Shown piece by piece: positions 6,756 through 12,679 of a stretch of DNA of 12,679 bases. Below the pieces are notes generated by a model that searched no databases, was not told the origin of the DNA, and worked only from the letters and a program-made list of their open reading frames with translations. A program made the translations under genes and the position numbers. Location: positions 1 to 12,679 of the forward strand of contig JASLES010000066.1 of assembly GCA_030151005.1 (NCBI GenBank), given 5' to 3'. Position 1 is the stretch's first letter, and each line of letters starts with the position of its first letter. This stretch comes from Silvimonas sp. Lineage in GTDB: Bacteria; Pseudomonadota; Gammaproteobacteria; Burkholderiales; Chitinibacteraceae.

Positions 6756-6774
6756 TTGCGCTAAAGTTGTAGAA

Positions 6775-6801
6775 GAAAACATAAGACCACTTGGCCGATA
6801 T
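6775..6801 (+). promoter_or_regulatory. Possible sigma-28 (FliA)-like promoter for the membrane protein gene
   Basis: GAAA (6775-6778), a 15-base gap and GCCGATAT (6794-6801) resemble the flagellar consensus TAAA-N15-GCCGATAA: seven of eight in the -10 box, three of four in the -35 box. The rest of the -35 region fits poorly. It lies about 75 bases before the ATG at 6875. It would tie this gene to the flagellar regulon, but this is unproven. Confidence 0.3.
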
Positions 6802-6874
6802 ACATAATTCAACTCACGGACCAGGTGATCAAAAAACCCGCATAGGGAAATGCTGATCCAGACAGAGGGCGGCG

Positions 6875-7318
6875 ATGGAAACCAAATTGCAAGACGGGTT
6901 GTACCAGGGCGTGCTGGCCATGCTTGGCGGCGTGTTTTTTTTGTCTTTTGCGTTCTGGCTGATGGTGGTGTGTCGCGTCGACATGCCACTGGTGCTGGCC
7001 GCCCTGGGGACTTGCACAATCGGCATCATGATTCTGGTCATGGGCTGGTTATCTGCGGTAGATACTTTTCCTTTTCTGTTGGCAGCGCTGAGCATTATCT
7101 GTGGCGCGCTGTTTCCGGTTTTCAGCCTGCTGCTACAGCGGCACGGCTTTGGCGCCGAGGCATCTCCTGGCGTTTCGGCCTCCTGGCCATTGATTCTGTT
7201 GATCCCTCTCCTTGGTATGACACTGCGTGATTTCTGGTTGGGCGCCGTGCCAATGCGCAAAACCGCACGACCCCGTGTGATGCCTGCAGCCAGTACTGGC
7301 TGGAGCGTCTCAATCTGA
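6875..7318 (+). CDS. Membrane protein of unknown function, 147 aa, four predicted helices
   Basis: The ATG at 6875 follows AGAGG at a workable distance. Hydropathy by eye gives four membrane helices, at about residues 12-34, 37-58, 64-86 and 104-118. Helices 1 and 2 are joined by a tight loop (CRVDMP), and a short polar loop containing QRHGFGAEAS lies before the last helix. The C-terminus is basic and probably cytoplasmic. No catalytic or binding motif stands out and I do not recognise the family. A competing + frame at 6850-7230 has no such hydrophobic pattern. The binding-protein gene starts 81 bases downstream on the same strand with no terminator between them, so the two may be cotranscribed. 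Confidence 0.75.
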   Translation: METKLQDGLYQGVLAMLGGVFFLSFAFWLMVVCRVDMPLVLAALGTCTIGIMILVMGWLSAVDTFPFLLAALSIICGALFPVFSLLLQRHGFGAEASPGVSASWPLILLIPLLGMTLRDFWLGAVPMRKTARPRVMPAASTGWSVSI

Positions 7319-7399
7319 TTGCAAGCTGATTGTCGGTGATCAAACCGTCCGCGCATGCGGGCCGGATTGTCTTTGCTCGCCGTTACGCCGGAGAAACTC

Positions 7400-8518
7400 A
7401 TGAAGCGATTGATCTGTGTCGTGCTGGCTACGCTCGCCTTTCAGGCGCGCGCTGATATCAATATTGGGGAGTCTGTTCCAACAACGGGCCTTGCCAGCGT
7501 GACCGGTAAAGCGCTGGCGGTGGGTGCTTCCATTTATTTTGGCCGCGTCAACGCCCAGGGTGGCATCAATGGGGAACCCATCAATCTGATCACGCGGGAT
7601 GATGGTTATGACCCGGTGCGCACCATGGCCAACACCCGTGAGTTGATCGACAAGGAAAACGTGGTGGCGCTGGTGGGGTACTACGGCACCGCGCCACTGC
7701 AACAATTGTTGCAATCCAAAGCGCTGGAGACCGCCGGCGTGCCGCTGGTGGGGGCGTATACCGGGGCAGAAAGCGTGCGTAATCCGGGCAGTCCGTATTT
7801 CTTCCAGACGCGGGCGGGCTACAGCCAGGAAGTGGAAAAAATTGTGGTGCTGCTGCACCAGTCGCTGGGGATCAAACGCATCGCCGTGCTGGCGCAAAAA
7901 GACAGTTTTGGTGAGGCCGGCTATAACGCCATCAAAACCGAACTGGCGCGCCACAATATGCAACTGGCCGGTGAAGCCTGGTATGACCGCAATACCGGAG
8001 ACACCGCGCCTGCCGCCGCTGCGCTGGCCAAAATGAATCCGGAGGCCATTCTGATGGTGGCGATCTCCAAACCCGCCGCCACCTTTACCAAACAGTTCAA
8101 GGCCGCCGGTGGCACCTCCCAGTTGTATGGCTTGTCGGCCATCCAGTTTGATGAAGTGACCCGTCAGGCCGGCCTGAGTGTGGCACACGGTCTTGGCTTG
8201 TCGCAGGTGTTCCCGGCGCCGACCAACGCGCAGTTGAAGATTGTGCGGGATTTCCAGCAAGACGCAGATGCGTTTCTGAAGTCTGGCGAGTACCCCAGCT
8301 ATGCCTTGCTGGAAGGGTACATCTCTGCCCGCATCTTGACCGAGGCCTTGCGCCGCGCGGGCAAGAGCCCGACACGCGCCACGGTATATCAAGCACTCAA
8401 TGACATGAAACGGTTTGATCTGGGCGGATACGTCGTGGATTTTTCTGACCGCAAACGGCTGGGCTCGGGTTTTGTCGAACTGACCATGATTTCTGCCACC
8501 GGCACGCTGACCCGCTAG
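7400..8518 (+). CDS. ABC transporter substrate-binding protein, LivJ/Peripla_BP_6 type, 372 aa
   Basis: The start at ATG 7400 has GGAGA five bases upstream and opens a clean signal peptide (MKRLICVVLATLAFQARA, cut before DINIGE). An earlier in-frame start at 7355 would mask it. The mature protein has the branched-chain amino acid-type binding fold: VNAQGGINGEPINLITRDDGYDP, repeated EKIVVLL and GIKRIAVLAQKDSFGEAGYNAIK in the second lobe, and YALLEGYISARILTEALRRAG near the end. Such proteins capture amino acids, amides or related small molecules in the periplasm. No permease or ATPase genes are next to it, so it is an orphan component: it may serve a distant transporter or a sensor. It is followed by a strong terminator and converges with a c-di-GMP enzyme gene. 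The ligand cannot be read. Confidence 0.93.
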   Translation: MKRLICVVLATLAFQARADINIGESVPTTGLASVTGKALAVGASIYFGRVNAQGGINGEPINLITRDDGYDPVRTMANTRELIDKENVVALVGYYGTAPLQQLLQSKALETAGVPLVGAYTGAESVRNPGSPYFFQTRAGYSQEVEKIVVLLHQSLGIKRIAVLAQKDSFGEAGYNAIKTELARHNMQLAGEAWYDRNTGDTAPAAAALAKMNPEAILMVAISKPAATFTKQFKAAGGTSQLYGLSAIQFDEVTRQAGLSVAHGLGLSQVFPAPTNAQLKIVRDFQQDADAFLKSGEYPSYALLEGYISARILTEALRRAGKSPTRATVYQALNDMKRFDLGGYVVDFSDRKRLGSGFVELTMISATGTLTR

Positions 8519-8604
8519 GCCTCTGGTTTTTGCTGTAACCCTTGTTGTGTGTGTTGTTTGTTGTAGAAGTGCATTTGCTCTGACTCCCAACGCTGCAATC
8601 ATTC

Positions 8605-8632
8605 GGGCCCGCCATGCGCGGGCCTTTTTTTT
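8605..8632 (+). terminator. Strong Rho-independent terminator after the binding-protein gene
   Basis: GGCCCGC (8606-8612) pairs with GCGGGCC (8618-8624) over a 5-base loop, followed by eight T. It lies about 90 bases past the stop of the binding-protein gene and protects the converging gene from read-through. Confidence 0.93.
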
Positions 8633-8657
8633 GTGGCGACGCAACGCACCTGCCAGA

Positions 8658-11399
8658 TCAGCCTACCTTGCCCAGCGGCGCAGGCGGTTCGGCCGGTTGT
8701 TGCCAGTTGTGCCAGGTGCTTTGCCAATCCCGCATGGGCACGGGGCGGCCCAGCAAATAGCCCTGAAAGACGCGGCAATCCATGCTGGTCAGATAAACCA
8801 GTTGATCCTGGGTTTCTACGCCTTCTGCAATCACCTGCAGGCCCAGCGAGCGGCCAATGGCGACAATGGCGCGCACAATGGCGGCGTCGTTGCCACTGGT
8901 CATCAAGTCATGCACAAACGATTGGTCAATCTTGATCTGGTCCAGCGGCAGTTGCTTGAGATACGACAGCGACGAAAAACCGGTACCGAAGTCGTCCAAC
9001 GAAAACGTCACACCCAACTGGCGAATCTGCTGCATGCGTTCGACCACTTCACCCACTTTTTCCAGCACCACGCTTTCAGTCAGTTCCAGTTGCAGGCGGG
9101 TGGGGTTGGCGCCGGTCGCTTCCAGCGCACTGCGCACGCGGGCGGCGAAATCCGGGCGATGAAACTGGCGGGCGCTGACATTGATGGCAATTTTCAGATC
9201 GCGCGTTTGTGGCTGTTGTGCCCAGCGCACCAGTTGCTCACACGCGCTATGCATGACCCACTGCCCCAGCCGCAGGATCAGACCAGACTCTTCCGCAACC
9301 GGAATAAACACCGCCGGCGAGACACTCGGATGCTGTCCTGGCGACCAGCGCAAGAGCGCTTCTGCGCCGATCAAACCGTGATCCAGACTGAACTGGGGTT
9401 GGTAGTACAGCTGAAATTCCGCCTGATTGAGCCCGTTACGCAGCGCCGCTTCCAGCGAGGAACGGGTATCGATGACCTCCTGCAAGGCCGGGCTGAATAA
9501 ACAGAACGCATTGCGGCCCGCCGCCTTGGCCTGGTAGAGCGCCACATCTGCCTGTTTGAGCAAGGTGCGGACCTGCGTGTCTTGCCCGGCAAACAGCGTC
9601 ACGCCAATGCTGGAGGTGCTGTGATAGGGCAGATCGTCTTCTTGCAAGGGCCAGGTTTGATCCAGCGCAGCCCGGACGATCTCGGTGCGGGTTTCGGCGT
9701 GGTGCCGCGCTATGGCAAGGTCATGCCCCAGGTTTTCCAGGATGACGACATACTCGTCGCCGCCCAGGCGGCAGACCATGCCGACAGGGTCAATCGTCTG
9801 GCCAAGCCGGGTTGCCACGGCCACCAGCAGCCGATCGCCAATTTCATGCCCGCGCGTATCGTTCAGCAGTTTGAAGTTGTCCAGATCCAGAATCATCAGC
9901 GCGCCGTACTGGCCGGACTGCGCGCTGGCGCACAGCGCCTGGTCAAGTTTATCCATCAACAGGCGCCGGTTGGGCAGGCCGGTCAGCGAATCAAAATACG
10001 CCAGGTGCCGGATTTGTTCTTCCGCCGCTTTGCGCTCGGTAATGTCGTGCACCACGACTTGCAGCAGCGGGTGGCCGTCAAGCACCAGGCTGGTCATCAA
10101 GACTTCTACCGGAAACGGCTCGCCGGTATCCAGTCGGCGGTAGACCCATTCCACGCGGATATTGCCCTCGCGCCGCAGGTCTGTCAGGCACTGGTCCCGT
10201 TTGACCCAGGAGGGCGTGCCATCCGGTTGCACGGGCGGCCACAAGTCGTCCGGTGAGGTTTGCATCAACTCATTGCGGGAGCGCGCGCCCATCAGGCGCA
10301 CCGCGGCCGGGTTGCAGTCGATCATGCGGTACTGGTCATCACGCAGCCAGACTGCGTCGATGGTGGTGTCATACAAGGTGCGAAAACGGGTTTCCGAACG
10401 CAGCACTTCTTCGCGGCTGTTGCGCAGCGCAGTGATGGATTCCAGCTCGGCAATGCGCACCTGATAAAGATGGCGCGCAATGGCAATGCTGATCACGGTG
10501 AAAATCAGCGACAAAATGGCCCCGGCCGCCACTTCCTGGCGCCAGCTGGCCAGATAGTCCTGCGTGGCCTGACCCACGAAGATGAACAGCGGCTGGCCAT
10601 CTACCGGCCGGAAAGACATACGGCGACGCGTGTCATCCAGTTTGACCACGGTTTCGTAAGTGGCGCCTTGCGGATAGCGGTGCACGAAATCGGCCGTCGT
10701 CTGGGACACAATCGCGCGGCCATCCAGCGTATTCATATTGGGAGACGCCGGAAGCCGGAACCACGCACGCAGGTCTTTATCCCGCATAGAGATCATGCCG
10801 TGCGGCCCCAGATCAAACGGGTGATAGAGGCCGTTAAACCAGTCCAGCGGCAACAGCGCGTAGACAATGCCGGCAAAGGCACCGTCCGGCGTGGTAATGC
10901 GCCGGGCAATCGCCATGGACCATGCCCCGGTGACGCGGCTGACCACCGAGTCGGAAATCTGTGCTTCCCGCGTGTTGTGAGCGGCCAGGCGCTGAAACAG
11001 CTCCCGATCAGACACATTGCGCGCCGGGCCAGGTGGCACTTTGTCGCCATACAACACCTGACCGTGCGCGTCGGTTACGCGTAGTCCTTCTACCTCCGGA
11101 ATCAACTGGTGCTGGGCATCGATAAAGCGGTTGAGCGTGGGGGCGTCGATCTGGCCGTGCGCCAGCTGGCGTTCGGTTTCCGTGGCAATCGCAAACAGGC
11201 CGACATCAATTTTCTTGAGTGTGCCGGAGACATTGATAGCAAGCGATTGAGAGAGATTTTGCGTGGCCAGGATGGCCTGTCGCTCATATTGCTGGTGGCT
11301 TTGCCACAGCGCCGCCGCGACCAGGACATAAACAAACGCATTGAGCAGCACCAGACCTGCGACAAGTCTGCTGACCAATGGGCTCCTGGTTGCGGTCAT
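8658..11399 (-). CDS. Membrane sensor with PDC, PAS, GGDEF and EAL domains (c-di-GMP turnover), 913 aa
   Basis: Domain order by eye: helix 9-32; a periplasmic PDC/dCache-type sensor 33-286; helix 289-310; PAS 333-455, ending in VVVHDITERKAAEEQ; GGDEF 463-635; EAL 643-895. The GGDEF half keeps DSLTGLPNR, DLDNFKLLND and RLGGDEY, with Tyr for the usual Phe (546-550) and no RxxD inhibitory site. The EAL half keeps EALLRW (E680), NVSARQF, LELTES, DDFGTGFSS, IKIDQSFV, AEGVET and FQGYLLG, so phosphodiesterase activity is expected; cyclase activity is possible. It converts an extracytoplasmic signal into a change in c-di-GMP, which governs motility and biofilm. I set the start at 11399, not 11570: the extra 57 residues look non-coding and a promoter lies inside them. 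No clear Shine-Dalgarno precedes this ATG. Confidence 0.95.
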   Translation of the reverse strand: MTATRSPLVSRLVAGLVLLNAFVYVLVAAALWQSHQQYERQAILATQNLSQSLAINVSGTLKKIDVGLFAIATETERQLAHGQIDAPTLNRFIDAQHQLIPEVEGLRVTDAHGQVLYGDKVPPGPARNVSDRELFQRLAAHNTREAQISDSVVSRVTGAWSMAIARRITTPDGAFAGIVYALLPLDWFNGLYHPFDLGPHGMISMRDKDLRAWFRLPASPNMNTLDGRAIVSQTTADFVHRYPQGATYETVVKLDDTRRRMSFRPVDGQPLFIFVGQATQDYLASWRQEVAAGAILSLIFTVISIAIARHLYQVRIAELESITALRNSREEVLRSETRFRTLYDTTIDAVWLRDDQYRMIDCNPAAVRLMGARSRNELMQTSPDDLWPPVQPDGTPSWVKRDQCLTDLRREGNIRVEWVYRRLDTGEPFPVEVLMTSLVLDGHPLLQVVVHDITERKAAEEQIRHLAYFDSLTGLPNRRLLMDKLDQALCASAQSGQYGALMILDLDNFKLLNDTRGHEIGDRLLVAVATRLGQTIDPVGMVCRLGGDEYVVILENLGHDLAIARHHAETRTEIVRAALDQTWPLQEDDLPYHSTSSIGVTLFAGQDTQVRTLLKQADVALYQAKAAGRNAFCLFSPALQEVIDTRSSLEAALRNGLNQAEFQLYYQPQFSLDHGLIGAEALLRWSPGQHPSVSPAVFIPVAEESGLILRLGQWVMHSACEQLVRWAQQPQTRDLKIAINVSARQFHRPDFAARVRSALEATGANPTRLQLELTESVVLEKVGEVVERMQQIRQLGVTFSLDDFGTGFSSLSYLKQLPLDQIKIDQSFVHDLMTSGNDAAIVRAIVAIGRSLGLQVIAEGVETQDQLVYLTSMDCRVFQGYLLGRPVPMRDWQSTWHNWQQPAEPPAPLGKVG

Positions 11400-11418
11400 G
11401 GCGGGCGCTTTTGAAAGG

Positions 11419-11435
11419 GGCTCAGGGGCTGAGCC
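11419..11435 (-). promoter_or_regulatory. 5' leader hairpin of the GGDEF-EAL gene
   Basis: GGCTCAG (11419-11425) and CTGAGCC (11429-11435) form a perfect 7-bp stem with a 3-base loop. If transcription starts about seven bases below the -10 box, this hairpin is at the very 5' end of the mRNA, about 20 bases above the ATG, and could stabilise the message or replace the missing Shine-Dalgarno context. Confidence 0.5.
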
Positions 11436-11442
11436 TGACCCC

Positions 11443-11451
11443 GTTATAGCA
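11443..11451 (-). promoter_or_regulatory. Extended -10 promoter for the GGDEF-EAL gene
   Basis: The - strand reads TGCTATAAC, an extended -10 element with five of six matches to TATAAT. No good -35 lies 16-18 bases upstream, which extended -10 promoters can tolerate. It sits 44 bases above the chosen ATG and supports that start over the longer frame. Confidence 0.55.
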
Positions 11452-11459
11452 CAGCACTT

Positions 11460-11556
11460 TGGCGTACGCGCCAGGCGGCGACAACGGCGCAGAACACCGC
11501 AGGGCCTGACCCAAAGGCCCGCAGGCGCCATTGCGCCCACGGGCCTTCGTACGCCA
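11460..11556. repeat. Nested inverted repeat between the chemoreceptor and GGDEF-EAL genes
   Basis: TGGCGTACG (11460-11468) and CGTACGCCA (11548-11556) are exact reverse complements and enclose a second strong hairpin at 11514-11547 that abuts the right arm. Together they could fold a transcript of the whole spacer into one structure. The left arm lies just upstream of the -10 box at 11443, so it may also be a protein-binding site. Confidence 0.45.
11514..11547 (-). terminator. Possible terminator for the chemoreceptor gene
   Basis: AAGGCCCG (11514-11521) pairs with CGGGCCTT (11540-11547); after two mismatches a further GGCGC/GCGCC stem closes a 4-base loop. On the - strand it is followed only by TTTGGG counting the end of the stem, so the T-run is poor. 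It lies about 75 bases past the stop of the chemoreceptor gene. Termination is plausible, but the tract is weak. Confidence 0.45.
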
Positions 11557-11622
11557 GGTCTTGCTGTCACGCCGGGAAACGGGTCTCAAGTCAGTGATAG
11601 CAGCTTTGTGAGACAAAACGGC

Positions 11623-12679
11623 TTAGGCCGCCAGCCGGTAGCGGCCGATTTCGGACGTCAGCCGCGTGACAATCTGCTGCAGCGCATCGGCCGAACGCGC
11701 CGTGCTCTGGGCCGATTCACTATTGTGTTCGGTCATTTGCGCCACGCTTTCCACCTGATTGGCGATCACATTGCTGGCTGCGCTTTGTTCGGCAATGGCG
11801 TTGGTAATCTGGCCCACCAGCGCCACCGCAGTGCTGGAAGACTGGCGGATGGTCGAGATTGAGTTCTCTGCCTGGGCCGCGCGATCTACGGCCGTGCGGG
11901 CAATTTCCACTGCGTTGACCATTTGCGAATTGGCGTCGTGGCTGGTGGCCTGCATCTGTTGCACGATAGTGCGGATCTCAATGGCCGATGACGCCGTACG
12001 CTCGGCCAGCTTGCGTACTTCGTCTGCCACCACCGCAAAGCCGCGCCCGGCATCCCCGGCTCTGGCCGCTTCAATGGCGGCGTTCAGGGCCAGCAGGTTG
12101 GTCTGGTCGGCCACTTCCTTGATAACTTGCAACACCGAATCGACTTGCTGGCTGCTGTTTTGCACCTCGCCCACTTTGCCGGCCGCCGCTTCAATGGTGC
12201 GCTGGATATTGCGCATGTCGCTGGTGGTCTGGCCGATCACGCGTTCGCCTTCGCTGGCCAGTTCACCAGAGCGCGATGAAGCATCTGCCGCCTGGCGCGC
12301 TTGCTCGGATACATGATTGATACTGACTGTGACCTCTTGCACGGCCGCGGCCATATTGCTGGCGGCATCACTTTGCTGCACCGAACTGGTCGCCACCGCG
12401 TTGGCCGCCCCGGACATGGTGCTGGCCATGGAAGAAACCTCGCCCGTGGCAGAGAGGATCTTCTGCATGCTGTCTTCCACCGTACCCAGCAAATGATTAA
12501 TGGCCGACGCGGTCCGGCCGATTTCATCTTGTGAGCTAGAGTGAGAACGCCGGGTGAAATCCAGCGTTTGTGCAATGCCGGTGACCAGATCCTGCAAGCC
12601 CGTGATCTGCGACGTAATTCCCCGGTACAGCCAGATACCAATGCCCAGCATGGCGACAATGGCAATCACGCTAATGCTG
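11623..12679 (-). CDS. Methyl-accepting chemotaxis protein, C-terminal part (partial at right edge)
   Basis: The frame stays open to the right edge; about 351 residues are visible and the N-terminal sensor is missing. It opens in the second membrane helix (AIVAMLGIGIWLYRG), followed by a HAMP-like linker with the DEIGRTASAINHLL motif, then the long methylated coiled coil. The signalling tip (NLLALNAAIEAARAGDAGRGFAVVADEVRKLAERT) is fully conserved, so it should couple to CheW and CheA. The C-terminus ends IGRYRLAA with no NWETF-type tether for CheR. This receptor steers flagellar or pilus motility from signals bound by its missing sensor domain. The GTG at 12669 lies inside the membrane helix and is not a real start. 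It is upstream of the c-di-GMP enzyme gene on the same strand, but that gene seems to have its own promoter. Confidence 0.97.
   Translation of the reverse strand, partial: SISVIAIVAMLGIGIWLYRGITSQITGLQDLVTGIAQTLDFTRRSHSSSQDEIGRTASAINHLLGTVEDSMQKILSATGEVSSMASTMSGAANAVATSSVQQSDAASNMAAAVQEVTVSINHVSEQARQAADASSRSGELASEGERVIGQTTSDMRNIQRTIEAAAGKVGEVQNSSQQVDSVLQVIKEVADQTNLLALNAAIEAARAGDAGRGFAVVADEVRKLAERTASSAIEIRTIVQQMQATSHDANSQMVNAVEIARTAVDRAAQAENSISTIRQSSSTAVALVGQITNAIAEQSAASNVIANQVESVAQMTEHNSESAQSTARSADALQQIVTRLTSEIGRYRLAA

Larger units (their letters stand above)
6206..6874. other. Gene-poor region of about 670 bases between the glycosyltransferase and a membrane protein gene
   Basis: Base composition shifts to more AT here, and no frame has both a ribosome-binding site and a recognisable product. 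Several overlapping frames on both strands (for example - strand 6407-6751) look accidental. It holds a possible gene remnant next to the glycosyltransferase stop, small hairpins (TGCCG/CGGCA at 6366-6379 and GTGTTGC/GCAACAC at 6396-6418), a long inverted repeat at 6718-6755 and a possible promoter at 6775-6801. No tRNA or known structured RNA was recognised. Confidence 0.4.

Noticed and set aside
7347..7362. 6-bp hairpin between the membrane protein and binding-protein genes as a terminator
   Set aside because: No T-run follows and one pair is G-U; cotranscription remains likely.
7340..8644. 434-aa - strand frame across the binding-protein gene
   Set aside because: It is the antisense of a clear substrate-binding protein, a common artefact of GC-rich codon use.
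11400..11570. 57-residue N-terminal extension of the GGDEF-EAL protein
   Set aside because: Its sequence is Arg/Pro-rich and intergenic in character, and it contains the promoter and hairpins; the first membrane helix starts properly from 11399.

Overview
The window reads as ordinary chromosome of a GC-rich, Gram-negative, probably motile and flagellated bacterium. A betaproteobacterium of the Neisseriales type fits best (an inference). The basis is a PEP-CTERM surface protein, a periplasmic substrate-binding protein with a Sec signal, a GGDEF-EAL sensor, a chemotaxis receptor, GTG-start use and strong Shine-Dalgarno sites. I see no tRNA, rRNA, CRISPR array, insertion sequence or integrase.

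Left part (1-1922): the 3' end of a gene that may encode a secreted metallophosphoesterase, closed by a clean terminator. Two leftward genes follow: a 109-aa protein of unknown function and a 172-aa protein with a nucleotidyltransferase-like fold whose second catalytic acid is replaced by Asn. A gene-poor, AT-richer stretch comes next, with one candidate small Cys-rich protein.

Middle part (1923-6205): an exported PEP-CTERM protein; a tandem-TOBE molybdate-binding protein whose ribosome-binding site lies inside a predicted hairpin; and, convergent to these, a leftward pair made of a Gfo/Idh/MocA oxidoreductase and an RsbQ/KAI2-type alpha/beta hydrolase, with a terminator-like hairpin between them. 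A glycosyltransferase resembling sialyltransferase families is divergent from the oxidoreductase. Sugar modification at the surface and small-molecule hydrolysis or sensing are plausible themes, but only as inference.

Right part (6206-12679): a gene-poor region of about 670 bases holding a possible gene remnant, a strong inverted repeat and a possible sigma-28-like promoter. Next are a four-helix membrane protein of unknown function and an orphan LivJ-type substrate-binding protein that ends at a very clear terminator. Convergent to these are a PDC/PAS/GGDEF/EAL c-di-GMP enzyme and, upstream of it, the C-terminal part of a methyl-accepting chemotaxis protein that runs off the right edge. This part looks like signal input to motility and c-di-GMP control. 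The orphan binding protein could be a ligand carrier for one of the two membrane sensors, but nothing in the sequence proves it.

I found no convincing new multi-gene system. The best leads are the degenerate nucleotidyltransferase, the oxidoreductase-RsbQ pair, the sequestered ribosome-binding site of the molbindin, and the orphan binding protein beside the c-di-GMP sensor.
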